A stretch of DNA of 64,000 bases from Turnera subulata (taxonomy: Eukaryota > Streptophyta > Magnoliopsida > Malpighiales > Passifloraceae): assembly GCA_028386065.3 (NCBI GenBank), contig JAKUCV010004435.1:1-64000 (forward strand), given 5' to 3'. The notes below the pieces were generated by a model. That model searched no databases, had not been told where the DNA came from, and saw only the letters and a program-made list of their open reading frames with translations. This document shows positions 27,101 through 38,690 of the stretch, in pieces. How positions within the stretch are numbered: the stretch's first letter is position 1; every line of letters starts with the position of its first letter. A program made the translations under genes and the position numbers.

Positions 27101-27976
27101 TGCTTGAATAAGTCTGAATCCAAGCAGTATGAATGTAATTAATTAACTTCTACAAGACCAGAATCAGTGCTGCCAAACTAATACTGTTCATCCCTCTCCC
27201 CACCATTCAGACGACATGTCGCATTCCGTCTCCGATGCAAAAAAATTTGTAATAGTAATTCCATGTGCATCCAACATCAACCGGAAGCCATTCCTGCCAA
27301 CCCACTCATCCCTCCACTCTATATGCAGACCAGTTGCTAACCTTTCATGTTCATCCACACGGCTTGTCATCCTCCTTACACACAAACCTCCCCACCACCC
27401 AAACGACAAGCCATCCTCCACCACCACTATGCACATGGCATAAGCATAACAACAGTTCCAACAAACGAATATTCCCTCCTCCTCCTCCCAATCCAGAAAA
27501 TCCATACCAACTTTTAAAAAAACAAATACTTTTTCTCATCTCAACATTCAATAAAAAAAAACATACACCCTGAAGCCAAAAATTTCAATCCTTCTAAGTT
27601 AAGTTGAGTGACATGAACATATCTTGCATAGATAAATTAAGGGTCATCAAAGAAGAGAAAGATAAAAATTAAGTACCTGTTTATACTGTAACTCAATGGT
27701 GTAAGACAGAAGCATGGGACTAATATCTCCTGTCTCGGGTTTGGAAACTGAGACAACGTCAGCTAATGGCAGTTCATCAAAAATCCAACCTTGTTCCGGA
27801 AACTGCCTGAAAGAATAGGACCGATATTGGTCTTGGTGAAATAATGCATTGTTATAGTTCTTTGTAGTGTTAATCCTCTGCGTGTGATGATGATGTTGAT
27901 GATCATCAGACTGCATGGTTCCTGCTGCAATGAGTGGCTCCGTTGCTGTTGATGAGTTATTGTATTTGTAAGACAT
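21105..27976 (-). CDS. PLDZETA: Phospholipase D zeta (PX-PH type)
   Basis: Twenty coding exons run from the ATG at 27976 to the stop at 21105. Exons: 27976-27677, 26938-26837, 26689-26574, 26502-26361, 26268-26101, 25811-25638, 25521-25279, 25196-25080, 24897-24758, 24641-24492, 24335-24179, 24086-23586, 23346-23236, 22924-22778, 22692-22495, 22179-22078, 21899-21768, 21668-21603, 21511-21450, 21354-21105. All are GT-AG and in phase, giving 1125 residues (Arabidopsis PLD zeta is about 1100). An N-terminal PX region and a PH region replace the C2 domain of other plant PLDs. Both catalytic HxKxxxxD motifs are intact: HEKLVIVD (about 504-511) and HSKVMIVD (926-933). The enzyme hydrolyses phosphatidylcholine to phosphatidic acid; relatives act in vesicle traffic, root growth and phosphate starvation. 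Exon 12 encodes the variable Ser/Glu-rich linker between the two catalytic halves. Confidence 0.96.
25056..25076. repeat. AT microsatellite in a PLD zeta intron
   Basis: About ten AT dinucleotides directly beside the donor of the eighth coding exon (25080). Length changes here would sit a few bases from the splice site. Confidence 0.85.
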
Positions 27977-29890
27977 GATGTTGATGATGTTCTCGAACTT
28001 GTAGTAGTGGTAGTCTTCCTCCTAGGAATCCTAGTTTGCATGTCCTTCCTCTGTTTCAGTTTGGGTAGGAGAAGGAAAAGAGGAGAAGAATGAGGAAGGT
28101 GATTGTTGTTTAGCGAAACTAAAAACTGACTTGCAAATAGAGGGAAAGATGTATTTTTTTCTCCTTTCTTTATAGTATTCGTTAAGGTTTCTTGTATATA
28201 TTTTTTTTGGTTGGCCACTAATTATAACCTGAAAAAGGTTTGAAATTATTAAGTTGGTTAATAATTTTATGAATTTGTTTAGCGTAAGTGACATGGAACT
28301 TTTGTCCAAGTTGATTCTAATGGTGGTCTAGGTGGATTTTGTGGCTAGGATGCTAAATTTACCCTTTGTTTTATTATATGATAAGGTCATCTTGATGCTT
28401 TTAAGTTTTAAGTACCTAGGTTTGGTGGTGGGAAGTGAATAATTTAATCAGTGATTTGTGTTAATTATTTGGTGGCTACGGAGGCTTTGATTTTTAAATT
28501 GGTCCAACTTGGGGGGTTTAAATTTACTGGATTACCCACGCATGAAAATCATTTTTTTATTGATTATGGGGATATTTGAGTAAATTCATCTCCGTAGACT
28601 GCTGGAGATCAATGGTTCCAAGGATTCATGTGGTTTACGGCATATCCTATGCCAGAATAAGTTATAGAATATCCTACTTTTGGTGCTCACAAAATAAGAA
28701 TATGCTAAAAAGGACATATCATTCACATCATTCAACTGACCCTGTATTAATTTAGTTAACCTGCATTATTATTAGCATCTGGAATGAACTTTTCCAATGA
28801 TTCTATATTCCTCTCAATGAGGAAAACTGTAATGAAAGAAAACAAAAAAAAAAAAAGAAGAAGAATTGTCTGTGTTACCATTGCTTGGAAGGCTAAATTG
28901 TATTTGCTTATGATAAGTAGATAGAGGCAAGATTAGTCCTTATTACATGTTAATTGCTTAGCTTTGGATGACGAATTGTCCTAAAAGTTTAATGGATGAA
29001 AAGTAAGTAACTTTATCCATACACAAAACCATGGGATGGATTTTAGGACAAGCCAGTTTGCCTTTTGTGTTGATTAATGACATAAGTTAGTGCATTACAA
29101 GATCTGCAAATATTGTGACAACCAATCACAAATAAGACAGAGAATATGCTTTAGTTTCTGGTAGTCTAAAGAAGTGTCAACTTCACAAGCTTGGTTGTGT
29201 CCAAAACACAGAAAAGAAGAAACACCCATATAAGCGTAATAGTTATGAACTTGATATATTTGATTCAAAGATGGACTCTATTTTGAAGTGGATGATGTAG
29301 TAGATTCGGAACAATGGAATAATTCCCTATAGAATGCGTTTAATTAATTAAATTAACAAACTTTAGAGACAATCGACAAGCGTATACTAACTTGATCAAT
29401 TAACTTACGTCAAAGAATGAGTAAGTTGCTTCTAATTATGTGACAAAAGAAAAGTTGCTTCTAATTAAATTTGACCTGTTGTTTTCGAATATTTCATACT
29501 TTAAAGCAATTATCTTTTCCGGGTTAAATGTTCAACTTTTTCCTTGAATTCTCCGTCAAACTAGACATAGCCTGTAACTTGAAATCCTTCATTTATACTC
29601 CTGACTAAATAATTTTATCTGTTTTTACTGTTTAAAACAAACAAACATTAAATTACATCCCTGAACAAGGTTCTTCATGTTTTGTTTTCTGGTGTATCTT
29701 CTATCAAACTGCTCATATTTTCAACCAGTATTCATCCCCGAGGAAAACAATTCTGCAGCATATGTCAAAACCTTAAATGTGTAGCAATCAAATTGAATAC
29801 ACTTTATATTTTCTACCAAGCATCCATCCCTTCCCTTCTATTGGTTCTCCACAGACAGATTGAAGCATAGCAAGTGTATTATACATCATA
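27977..29890. other. Upstream region of PLD zeta and intergenic space
   Basis: The first 150-200 bp above the PLD ATG look like 5' UTR and promoter (minus strand). The remainder is AT-rich with no credible frame. A 16-bp direct repeat around an A-rich insert lies at 29423-29467. Confidence 0.5.
29423..29467 (+). repeat. 16-bp direct repeat flanking a 13-bp A-rich insert
   Basis: AAGTTGCTTCTAATTA at 29423-29438 is repeated at 29452-29467; the insert is TGTGACAAAAGAA. The tail is less clean than at the other loci. Confidence 0.7.
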
Positions 29891-30169
29891 GCTGAAGAAA
29901 GTTGTATTAATCAGAAACTGCAGTTGTATATACCTTCCCAGTTCATTACAAGTAACAAGACACTAATGTTATTCTTCCCCTTTTCCCTGTAATTAATTCT
30001 TGATTCTCTGCTGTATTTATGACCAGTTTTGCATATTCTTCTTCTCAAGAAAATCCCCTCTTGTTTTCTTCCAAAAAATTCATTATCATTTGCGAACCAT
30101 TCTGAAGAACACAAAGACAAGCAAAACTCCAGGACTATGTATTTACCAACAGAAGTGGAAAAACCCTTT

Positions 30170-32303
30170 TTAGTCATAGCTCCATTTTCGGCATTGACAA
30201 TGAACCTTAGCAAGTGCAGCCATATAGTCCTCAGACCTGGAATGAGCAAGCAGAACTCAACATTTTGGCATTTTTGGCACAAGTAGTGTAAGTATGATCA
30301 ATCTAAAGGGATTTAATACACAGACATACCATTTTCCATATGCTGTCCTACAAGCCGACACTAAATGCCTTTTGGCCTCATCTGGTTCATTCTGTGAAGA
30401 TTAAATTTGGTGAAACATTGAACACATCAGCATACCAGCAGCAAAATCTGACATCAAAATACTAAAATTTCTTGCAACTTTTAGTGTGACATCATCCATA
30501 GACAAAGAGAAACTCGGAGTCAAACACGAGACCTTCGCCCCTGCGTACAAATGCAGTATACCACTTGAGCTACAGCTCACTGGTATAGCGTCAGTTTTAT
30601 TTCTCTAATTAAGCAGCATGGAACTAATCTGTCTTCTTCTTCTTCCAAAGGTTCTCAGTAACATTTTAAAAATTGCAATACTGCATCTGAAGTCAATGGT
30701 TGAACATCAGTGAATATCTTTTGTTCAGACTTAAAATTAGAAACAATATTTAATGAGGGATTTAAACTAACCTGAGATTCATGATACAGCCCCGCGTATA
30801 AGGAAGCATAAAAAACCTCGCTGTCCTTGCCACCGGAGAATGCATCGACAAGCTTCACAGAAGATTAAACTGGATCATCATATATGCAACACTTTGAACC
30901 AATGGACGCAAATCATAGAAATTCAGCTCGATTGAATCGTAATCAACAAGGACTGGACTTAAGGTCGCTTTCACAAATGATGTGACAAATGTCTCAACAT
31001 AGAGTGGCACATATCTCACATTAAGAAATGTTCAAAGAAGTTGGAGAATAAAACATTTATACAGACATGAGACTGCAAAGTTAGAAGGTGAAGTAAGAAA
31101 AATATCATCATGAACTTGACTGGAGAGGATTGAAATTATTTGATTTAAAGATTACTTGACTTGTCCTCACCTTTTGTGGTACACCGCCATTTTTAAACAG
31201 GTTATAAGCTTCCCGCATGACAGGTCGTGGATCTCTACCAACCTGCATTCAGCTAGTAAGCATGCCTTCGAGATGCAGTGAATAGTAGCAAACAGCTTAT
31301 CTGCTGCTTCAAGTATTCTAAGCTCTGCTTATTTACATTGTCTAACTTACCTCCAGAAATCTCTTCCTTGCCTCCTCAGCTCCATATAATTGAGCTTCAC
31401 AGAGAAAGCACCAAATGGACTCCTCTGTATCATTTGGATTCATTGCAACATCTATCCGAAACTGCTCAGCCCCTTCTTCAAATCTAAAGATGGTGCGAAA
31501 CCCAGTTCATTCAGTCTATATTCAAAATTATGTTGAATTGTGCGCAGAAATTGTATCAATCTATTCTGCTCGCCACACAAACTGAGTTGAGCAATAAGTG
31601 CATAATTCTGAAGAAGCAAACAAGAACTAAAGAAAAAGTCATCACTTGAGAGAGTCACTACCTGTCAAGATAGTAAAGTGACAGACCCCTCTGCCAAAGA
31701 TCTACATAACAACATCCACCAATGAATCCCATCATCACACTCATAAAATTCAACATTCTTGATAATATAAATTAACGACCAACACAGACAACAAAATACA
31801 TAGTATGAGAAAATTAGTAAATTTACACGCTTTTTTACTAGGATCCAACTCAATCGCCTTGTCAAACTCAGCCAATGAACCCACAACATCACCCTACACA
31901 ACCCACCAAGAAGGAAAAAAAAATCATATTATCAGATAAACCAGACAAAAATTGATAATACATCAAGTGAATACTTGCTTACTTGTATAAAGAGTAGCAT
32001 TCCACGCCTAATGGCCGAGCTTGCTTCGCGGGGATTGTTGTTGCCGCCAGTTAAGGCATCCCACAAGCCAGAAACTGAAGGCAGAAAGAGTCTTCTAGAG
32101 AGGGCAGGGGAGGAAGCAGAGGAATAGTGGTGTTTTTGAAGAATGTGAAGTCTTGGGGTGGTGCTAGAAGGTGGTAATTGTGACTTGGTGTTGAGGGTTT
32201 TGAAGGGAAGTAGTGAAAGAGAAGAAGTGAAAGAGGAGTGGCATTTGTTGCTGTTAAAGGGAGACATGTGCTTTGTGATTATGCAGTTTTTGCTTGTTGC
32301 CAT
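30170..32303 (-). CDS. Plastid-type tetratricopeptide-repeat protein
   Basis: Eight coding exons, 32303-31983, 31893-31827, 31701-31662, 31483-31351, 31242-31171, 30852-30772, 30391-30330 and 30236-30170, join in phase with GT-AG borders to 280 residues. The first about 75 residues are rich in Ser/Thr and basic residues with almost no acid, as in chloroplast transit peptides. The mature part carries GDVVGSLAEFDKAIELDP, then YLWQRGLSLYYLDRFEEGA and FRIDVAMNPNDTEESIW, typical of a conserved plant and cyanobacterial TPR family (TPR helices with the A/G/Y/F/P pattern). It ends KVHCQCRKWSYD. TPR proteins are scaffolds; the partner here is unknown to me. A TATA box on the minus strand near 32449-32457 lies about 150 bp above the ATG. 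A SINE sits in the sixth intron. Confidence 0.86.
30480..30595 (-). mobile_element. tRNA-derived SINE (or tRNA relic) in a TPR-gene intron
   Basis: The minus strand contains TAGCTCAAGTGG (plus 30561-30572), a good Pol III A box, and 28 bp further on GGTCTCGTGTTTGACTCC (plus 30516-30533), a B box one step from GGTTCGACTCC. Spacing equals that of a tRNA. The flanks do not form an acceptor stem, so a SINE head is more likely than a gene. I could not fix the 3' end or a target duplication. Confidence 0.68.
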
Positions 32304-32448
32304 TGCTGATGATATATATGGAAATGTTAAGACTCGAGAACTGAAATGTTTGTTAATGTAAGTTGACAGTTTTTCATGTTCTTGTTGTGTGGTTCTTGTG
32401 GAGCGGGAGGGAGATGGAGAAGAACAAGAAGGATGTGTGTTGGTGTTG

Positions 32449-32457
32449 TTATATATA
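32449..32457 (-). promoter_or_regulatory. TATA box of the TPR gene
   Basis: The minus strand reads GTATATATAAC about 150 bp upstream of the ATG at 32303. Confidence 0.55.
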
Positions 32458-32459
32458 CG

Positions 32460-33219
32460 GTCGCCAAAACAAGGTAAGCTTAGCTTAACAAGTGGCTGTG
32501 GACAATTGTTTTTCTGGTTTTGGAATTGGTGTTATCCTGGAATTACATATTTTCACTAATTAATCCAGTTCAAACTGGAACGTTAATTTTTTTTTCCCCA
32601 ACTTATAGGATTCAAACTAAGAATTTTTAATGAAAGGACATTTTAAGGAGATTAAGTAATGAACCGCCAGTTTGAGGTTTGAGTGTGAAAATAATTGCCC
32701 AACACTTCATCCAATCTTATGCATCTAACAACACATGAGATTAAGGCAAAAGAAAAAAAAAATAAAGCACCCTCAATCGTGGGTTTAACCCTATCGATTA
32801 AAGAAACAACGAAGACATATATTATCTTGACATTGGATACATCATATGTAGCAAGTACATCGGATCTTGGATGTTACAAATTACAAATGAAAAAACATTT
32901 AAAGTATCAAATATCAAAACTAAAACTATCCACTGTGGCCGTATGGTTTTACCGAAGTATTAAAATATTAACAAATATCATTAACAATAATCGATTTATA
33001 TGTACCCAAAAAACAATAATCGATTTATCAATTCTTATTCCACTACACAAACTAATTTTAAATAATGCGTTTCATTTGAATGAATTAAAAAAAAATCTTT
33101 GGCTTCATTAAATACAAGTTTTTGTGCACCTGCAGGGAAAGCTAGTTTATCTGAAAAAAAGGGAAGACTCTCCGGAAAGCAAAAAAAGAAACATTAACGC
33201 ATACAATTTCAGCGCAAAA
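32460..33219. other. Intergenic stretch beside the long LINE
   Basis: An open frame at 32695-33111 is AT-rich with no recognisable domain and I do not call it. One A-run insert with direct repeats lies at 32983-33027. Confidence 0.5.
32983..33027 (+). repeat. 16-bp direct repeat flanking a 13-bp TATGTACCC-A insert
   Basis: AACAATAATCGATTTA at 32983-32998 is repeated at 33012-33027. The insert is TATGTACCCAAAA. Confidence 0.8.
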
Positions 33220-33262
33220 CTTTTTTTTTTTTGGTATTAAAGGAAAAGAGAAAAGTACTACA

Positions 33263-36200
33263 TCATGAATTGTCTGAGAACTTCCCGGAGGCATCTAACA
33301 AAAGCTGACTATGACAGAAATGAGGAGGTGAATGCAACGTCTCTAATGCAAAACTTGAGGAGAGGCTCGACTTCGCTAGCGAGTCAGCCACCACATTGGC
33401 CTCACGGAAGCAATGGTGGATATTGGCCTCACGGAAGCAATGGTGGATAGAAACCGCCATGGTCGTCGAAGCAGTGCCCGTACGCACTCCATCAAAGGAA
33501 GCTGGTCCAGGCGAGATGGAGCAGTGGAATTAAGGAGCGTAGAGAGTATGCAAATGAGTTGGTCCTCAAGGTAACAATATCCCAGTTGCCCGCTGATGTG
33601 ACATAAGAAGCAACTGATCTATGCAAATGATCATCAGGAACACGTTGAATAACCTGGGAGTTCAGGTCCCCACTACCCCCCAACCAGTTATCAGTCCAGA
33701 ACCTAGCATTAGTCCCATTTCCTAACAGCCAAGAGGCACCTCTTTGGAGTGAGGGCCAAGCCTTACAGAGGCCCCTCCAAACATGGGAGCAACGCTTTCC
33801 GGCCACCATCTTGGGGAGAAAGCTAGTCCCTGAGCCATACTTAGATTTAAGAAGACGGACCCAGAGCAAGTCCGGGCTTGTGAGGAACGTCCAAGCCAGT
33901 TTGATCAAGTAAGCCTCATTGGCCTGTCGCATATTTCAGAGGCCTAAACCACCTCTCTCTTTAGATTCGCAGACTGTCTGCCAATTAACAAGCGAAGGTT
34001 TCTTGTTGTCCTTCGTGGAACCCCAAAGGAATTGTCTGCTTTTCTTATCTGCATCATCATAAACGGAGGCTGGGATAAAGAGCATTTGCATCGAGTAAGA
34101 GGGGATCGCCTGCAAAACAGATTGTGTTAAAGTCAGTCTTCCAGCAAAAGAGAGGGTATTGATTTTCCAACTTTGAAGCTTGTCATCAATCTTAGTTGTG
34201 ATATCTCGAAATAGACTTGTGCTTGTTCGCCCATGGATAAGAGGTATGCCCAAGTACTTCCCAAGATTGCTAGTCAAAGGTATGCCACAAGTATTGCTGA
34301 TAGCCTGGGCTAGACTAGAGGAAACATTCTTAGAGCAGTAAAGGTGTGACTTGGGCGGCTAATGCGCTGTCCCGAGCTTAGACAAAATTCCTCCAGGCAC
34401 TGTGTCACAACCTGTGCTTGTGCCACCGAAGCCTCTGCAAAAAGGACAAGATCATCAGCGAAAAACATGTGTGAAATAGGAGGTCCAGCTCTTTTGACCT
34501 GAAATGGCCGCCAGGTCTTTGAGGCAACTTTAGCATTTATAGCCTGGGACAAGCGTTCAAGACATAAAACAAAGACATAAGGGGAAAGAGGATCTCCCTG
34601 ACGAAGTCCGCGTGAGGGCTTGAACACCCTAGTAAGTTCCCCATTCTAGAGTACCTACATAGAACTCGAAGAGATACAACAGAGGATGAGGTTAATGATG
34701 CTAGGTGGGAGACCAATGTCCTGAAGGGTATCCTCAACGAAATCCCAACGAATGCGATCATATGCCTGCTCAAGGTCAATCTTGATGGCCATGAACTTTT
34801 GGCCACTCCGCTTGATGTGCATAGAGTGAATGACCTCCTGAACTACAATGACATTATCCTTAATTTGCCTACCTGGCACAAAGGAAGATTGGAAGGGAAG
34901 CACAAGAGAAGTCATGAGTGGTTTTAAACGATTAACAAGAACTTTTGACAGAAGTTTATAAGTAACATTGCATAAACTAATAGGCCGAAATTGGGACAGA
35001 AGTTCAGGAGGTGTGATTTTAGGTATTAGCACCAAAAGCGTCCGGTTAAGTGCGGCATCAAACGTCCCTGTAGCTAAAGCAGTATTAACAAAACCACACA
35101 AACTCTCCCTGATAGTATCCCAGTGCTGTTGGAAGAAACCAGCAGGAAACCCATCAATCCTGGGTGCTTTGTAAGGTTTCATATCACGAAGTGCTTGGAG
35201 CACCTCTTTCTCTGGGGCTGGTAGAGGAAGAGTAGCAAGAGCTTCATGCGGAATCGTTAGGAAATTCCCCCGCCAAGCATACCTGGGCACTGAAGGGAAA
35301 TCCAAGGAGAAAAGATTAGTAAAATAATCAACAGTAGCATCACGTAAAGTAAAAGGGTCAAAACACCAGTCATTTCCAAGCTTAAGCCCCTGGATACGGT
35401 TCCTACTGCGACGGATGATAGTAGATGTATGAAAGAAAGACGTATTCCGATCCCCACATTGGATCCATTTGCTTCTAGACTTTTGGTACCAGAGCAACTC
35501 TTCCTGCAAGAGAACAGTGTCATATTCATCCTTAAGTTGGGACTCAAGCGCTTTTAAGGAGGAGCTACACCGCCCCTGGTCTTTGGCACGTTGTATGCCA
35601 GCAATGCGACGGAGCAGACGGGCTTTCCTTTGGAAGATGTTTCCAAAAGTCTTCTTATTCCATATCATAAGAGTCTTTGCCAACTCCGTGGTTGCCGATG
35701 TTAGAGGTTGGTCCGCTTTCCAACTGTTTGCAATGAGTTCCTTGAAATTCTCGTGCGTGGTCCAAGCTACCTGATACCGAAAAGGTTTATGTTGACCAAG
35801 CGAAAAGGAGTCAGAGAGGGTTAATGCCAAGGGAGAGTGGTCGGATTTGGTCCGAGGTATATGAAGGACAGTGGCATCCGGGAATGTGGTGCGCCATAGA
35901 GAGTTAGAGAGAGCCCGGTCCAATCTTTTCCGTGCACCCCCCCGCTCCCATGTAAAAATAGAACCTGAAAAGCCAAGGTCCAAAAGGTTAGTTTGATCAA
36001 TAAAGTGCAAAAACTTCTTACTAATAGGGGAGTGAGATATGGGGACTCCCTGTCGTTCCATAGCATCAGTAGTGACGCTAAAATTGCCTGCAAGAAGCCA
36101 GGGGTGGGTCATTGAAGCCCCGATGTCACCAAGGTCCCTCCATAGTGAGTCTCTAGTAGCCGAACGTGGGCTGGCGTAAACCACCGTAAAGAACCAGGGA

Positions 36201-36505
36201 AGTGAAGGTGGATTATGGATAGACATGTGGACATATTGCCTCGCACATGTCACGATGTTTATTGTTGCTAGCTGGATCCTCCAAAATACCCATATTCGGC
36301 CTGAAAATCCAATAGGGTCAACACCTGTAAATCCATCAAAATCCAAGGTTTGGAGGAAGGGCGCCACCCTTCCATGCTCAACCCAAGTTTCCAGTAAAAC
36401 AAGTACACCGGGGTTGTGGGTGTGTACAAGTTCTCTTATTGCCTGGTGAAATTTAGAGCTGCCGGCACCTTGACAATTCCAAATAATTAGTTTATTTAAA
36501 TCCAT
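33263..36505 (-). pseudogene. LINE ORF2: endonuclease-reverse transcriptase, broken
   Basis: Begins MDLNKLIIWNCQGAGS at 36505, the start of an apurinic-like endonuclease (EEP) domain (LETWV; later RTKSDHSPL). The reverse transcriptase follows (PKITPPELLSQFRPISLCN, KIDLEQAYDRI near 34770, the catalytic FADDL near 34460). Damage: two TAG codons where Q and W are expected at about 34655 and 34646, a frameshift between 34310 and 34277, TGA for R at about 33936, and a jump at about 33490 from the region after the RT straight to the last RNase H piece (CFREANVVADSLAKSSL). A 26-bp tandem duplication repeats HHCFREAN near 33400-33450. Confidence 0.9.
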
Positions 36506-36543
36506 AAAATATAATAAGGAAGAGTATAAGAAGAGCCAAATCA

Positions 36544-38642
36544 TCATAGGTCCAAATCTGGGTGACCAGTACCAACCGCAGCCACGGCAACAGACAAGGA
36601 CCCGGAAGCATCAGTTGGAACACTCTGGCCAGTGGTGTCGCTAGCAGAGGCAATTCCCAATAATTCTGGTATCTTCATCAAGTTACTAGTACTACTCAGG
36701 TTTGGCGTTCTATCCATTTTATCCTTATGGCCTAGTCCCTGGGTGTCAAAAGAGGTCTCCATACTGTTTGATTTAGTAGATGTAAAGGAGACTTGCTCAA
36801 GTAACCTGGAGAACGGCTGATCCTGGGACTTAGCCTGATCAGGGAGAACAAGGAGGGTGGCTGAAGGGGATACAAGAGCGGCAGAGGGTAACGAGGATTC
36901 CACAGAATAAGGGCTACAGTCAGATGGTTGAGTTCTCTTTAGTTTCGTATGAACCCTAGGGGTTTGTACCTTATTGTTCTTAGCAACTACATGCATAGGC
37001 TTAGGATTAGGCAAGGGAGGACTAGACAAGTGAAAAGGTACGCTCAGGAAAGATGTCTGGGAAGGAAGGGTGTGTGACGAGGTGATTGGCAAGGTGGGGG
37101 CAAGGTCCATCGATGGTGACGAGGACACAACTGGGTTTTGGCTAGTAACGAGAATTGGGTTTTGACCATTAATGGAGGTAGGAGTGCTAGCAAGAGAGAG
37201 GCTAGGGGAAGGTTTCTTTGAAAAGGCAGAAATTACGGGAGATACCAAACCTGTTATAGACCCCGTGTTTCTGGTTTCCTTACTGCTGGCCATTAAGGAT
37301 TCTGTTTCTGGGGCACTAAAAGTCTCTCTGGTTGACTTGGTTTTTTGATTATTCGATTGGGTTTCCAAACTCGGCTTGGACCCTAAGATGGCAGAGTTAT
37401 GACCGCTTTTCACCAATGTTGCCAAAACAGGAGCACTAATGGGCGCCGAAATTGTGGGAGGGGGTCTCTCAACGGTCATATACTCTGTGAGAACGTCAAA
37501 GCGAGATCCCGAGGTTTTGCCTGTAATCACGCCCTTAGATAGAGAACTTTCCTTCTTAGAAGAACTTTCCTTTCCCGAAGAGGTTTCCTTACTGGATGAC
37601 GCCGGAGTACTGCGTGGTGGACGTCTTTGTCGAGGAGCTGCGACCATCCACTCCCCACGGGGTTGTTGATTGAGTTCAACAGCGGCAGCCATGGGAACAG
37701 ACGACGATGGAGCAGATGATGGATCAACGGCACGACCAGTATCCTCCATATCGTTAGAGGCCTGAGTTGGACAATTAGCCAAGATATGACCTGCATGACC
37801 ACAAGAAAAGCAGATTTTAGGGATATTTTCATAAGAAATATGGAACCATTTGTTATCCACAAACACTTGAGATTGAAGGGGCTTTCTAGGTTCAATTCTA
37901 GGGCAACTCGCGCATATCTCCCTCGGATAGCCTCTTCCGTGTTGTGATCAATCCGGACTAGGCGGCCAATCATGTTGCAAACAGTGTGGAGAAGTCGCCT
38001 GTCGTAGTATTCACATGAAAGCTCTGGGATTTGAACCCATGCCACCACTGACTTGATCTTGTGTTGGGAGGGGTTGAATTGGGGGACCCAAGTTTCCACG
38101 GTCAGATAATGGCCAAAGACTATCCATGGCCCATCAGTGAGTGCATGCATGTAGTCCTGACGATTGAAGAAACGCACAAAGTAGAAATTATGCTCCAAGT
38201 CGACTACTCGCACATTCTCCTTGAGTTTCCACAGATTTGGGAGCTTATTGCACAAAGCCTTGAAACTAATGTTACGTCCCCAAAGCTTCACTATCAGGGT
38301 GTTAGCCCATCGTTTGTGAAGCATGGAACGATATCTGTCCGAGAGCTTGATTACCGAGCCCTCAGGGGTGTGGAAGGCAACTATGTCATCCTCACGCTCC
38401 TCGAAGTCGTCCACTAGAATCGAGGAAGAAGAGGCGCCGCCAAGAAGCTTGTCTTTGAAGGACGGAGGCGGAGTTGGAACAGGTTGGTCTACCACTTCCA
38501 TAGTGACTTCTGGGGGGCTTGATGAGGACGAGTTTGGATTGAGGGGGCGGGCTGGATCAGAGGAAGGCAGTACGGAGGATGGAGCAGTCTGGGGAGAAGC
38601 CGGCTGGCCATGGCCAGGGCCGGCCGGTGACAGCGGCGGCAT
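36544..38642 (-). pseudogene. LINE ORF1: DUF4283/zinc-knuckle RNA-binding protein, frameshifted
   Basis: The N-terminal part (38642 to about 37890) holds the DUF4283 domain common to plant LINE and gag-like proteins (RWANTLIVKLWGRNISFKAL, FYFVRFFNRQDYMHAL, GPWIVFGHYLTVETW). A one-base loss near 37890 shifts the frame. The continuation (37866-36544) opens FVDNKWFHISYENIPKICF and carries a CCHC knuckle CFSCGHAGHILANC, then a long Ser/Pro/Thr-rich tail. ORF1 proteins bind the LINE RNA and assist retrotransposition. Confidence 0.87.
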
Positions 38643-38690
38643 ACAAGAGAAGACTTAGGGCAGAGAATTGAGAGCGTTTTTCCTTAGTAT

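Larger units (their letters stand above)
33220..38690 (-). mobile_element. Long LINE (L1-type non-LTR retrotransposon), disabled
   Basis: A nearly full-length element on the minus strand: 5' region above 38642, ORF1 (38642-36544), ORF2 (36505-33263) and a 3' end AATACC followed by an A-run (plus-strand T-run at 33220-33232). It has a one-base frameshift in ORF1, stops in ORF2, and an internal deletion of most of the zinc finger and RNase H. The flanking sequence at the A-tail (CAGCGCAAAAC) was not found again near 38650-38800, so target duplications are unproven and the 5' border is approximate. Confidence 0.9.

Noticed and set aside
30516..30572. Functional tRNA gene
   Set aside because: A and B boxes are present but no acceptor stem, anticodon arm or T-arm pairing could be built around them.
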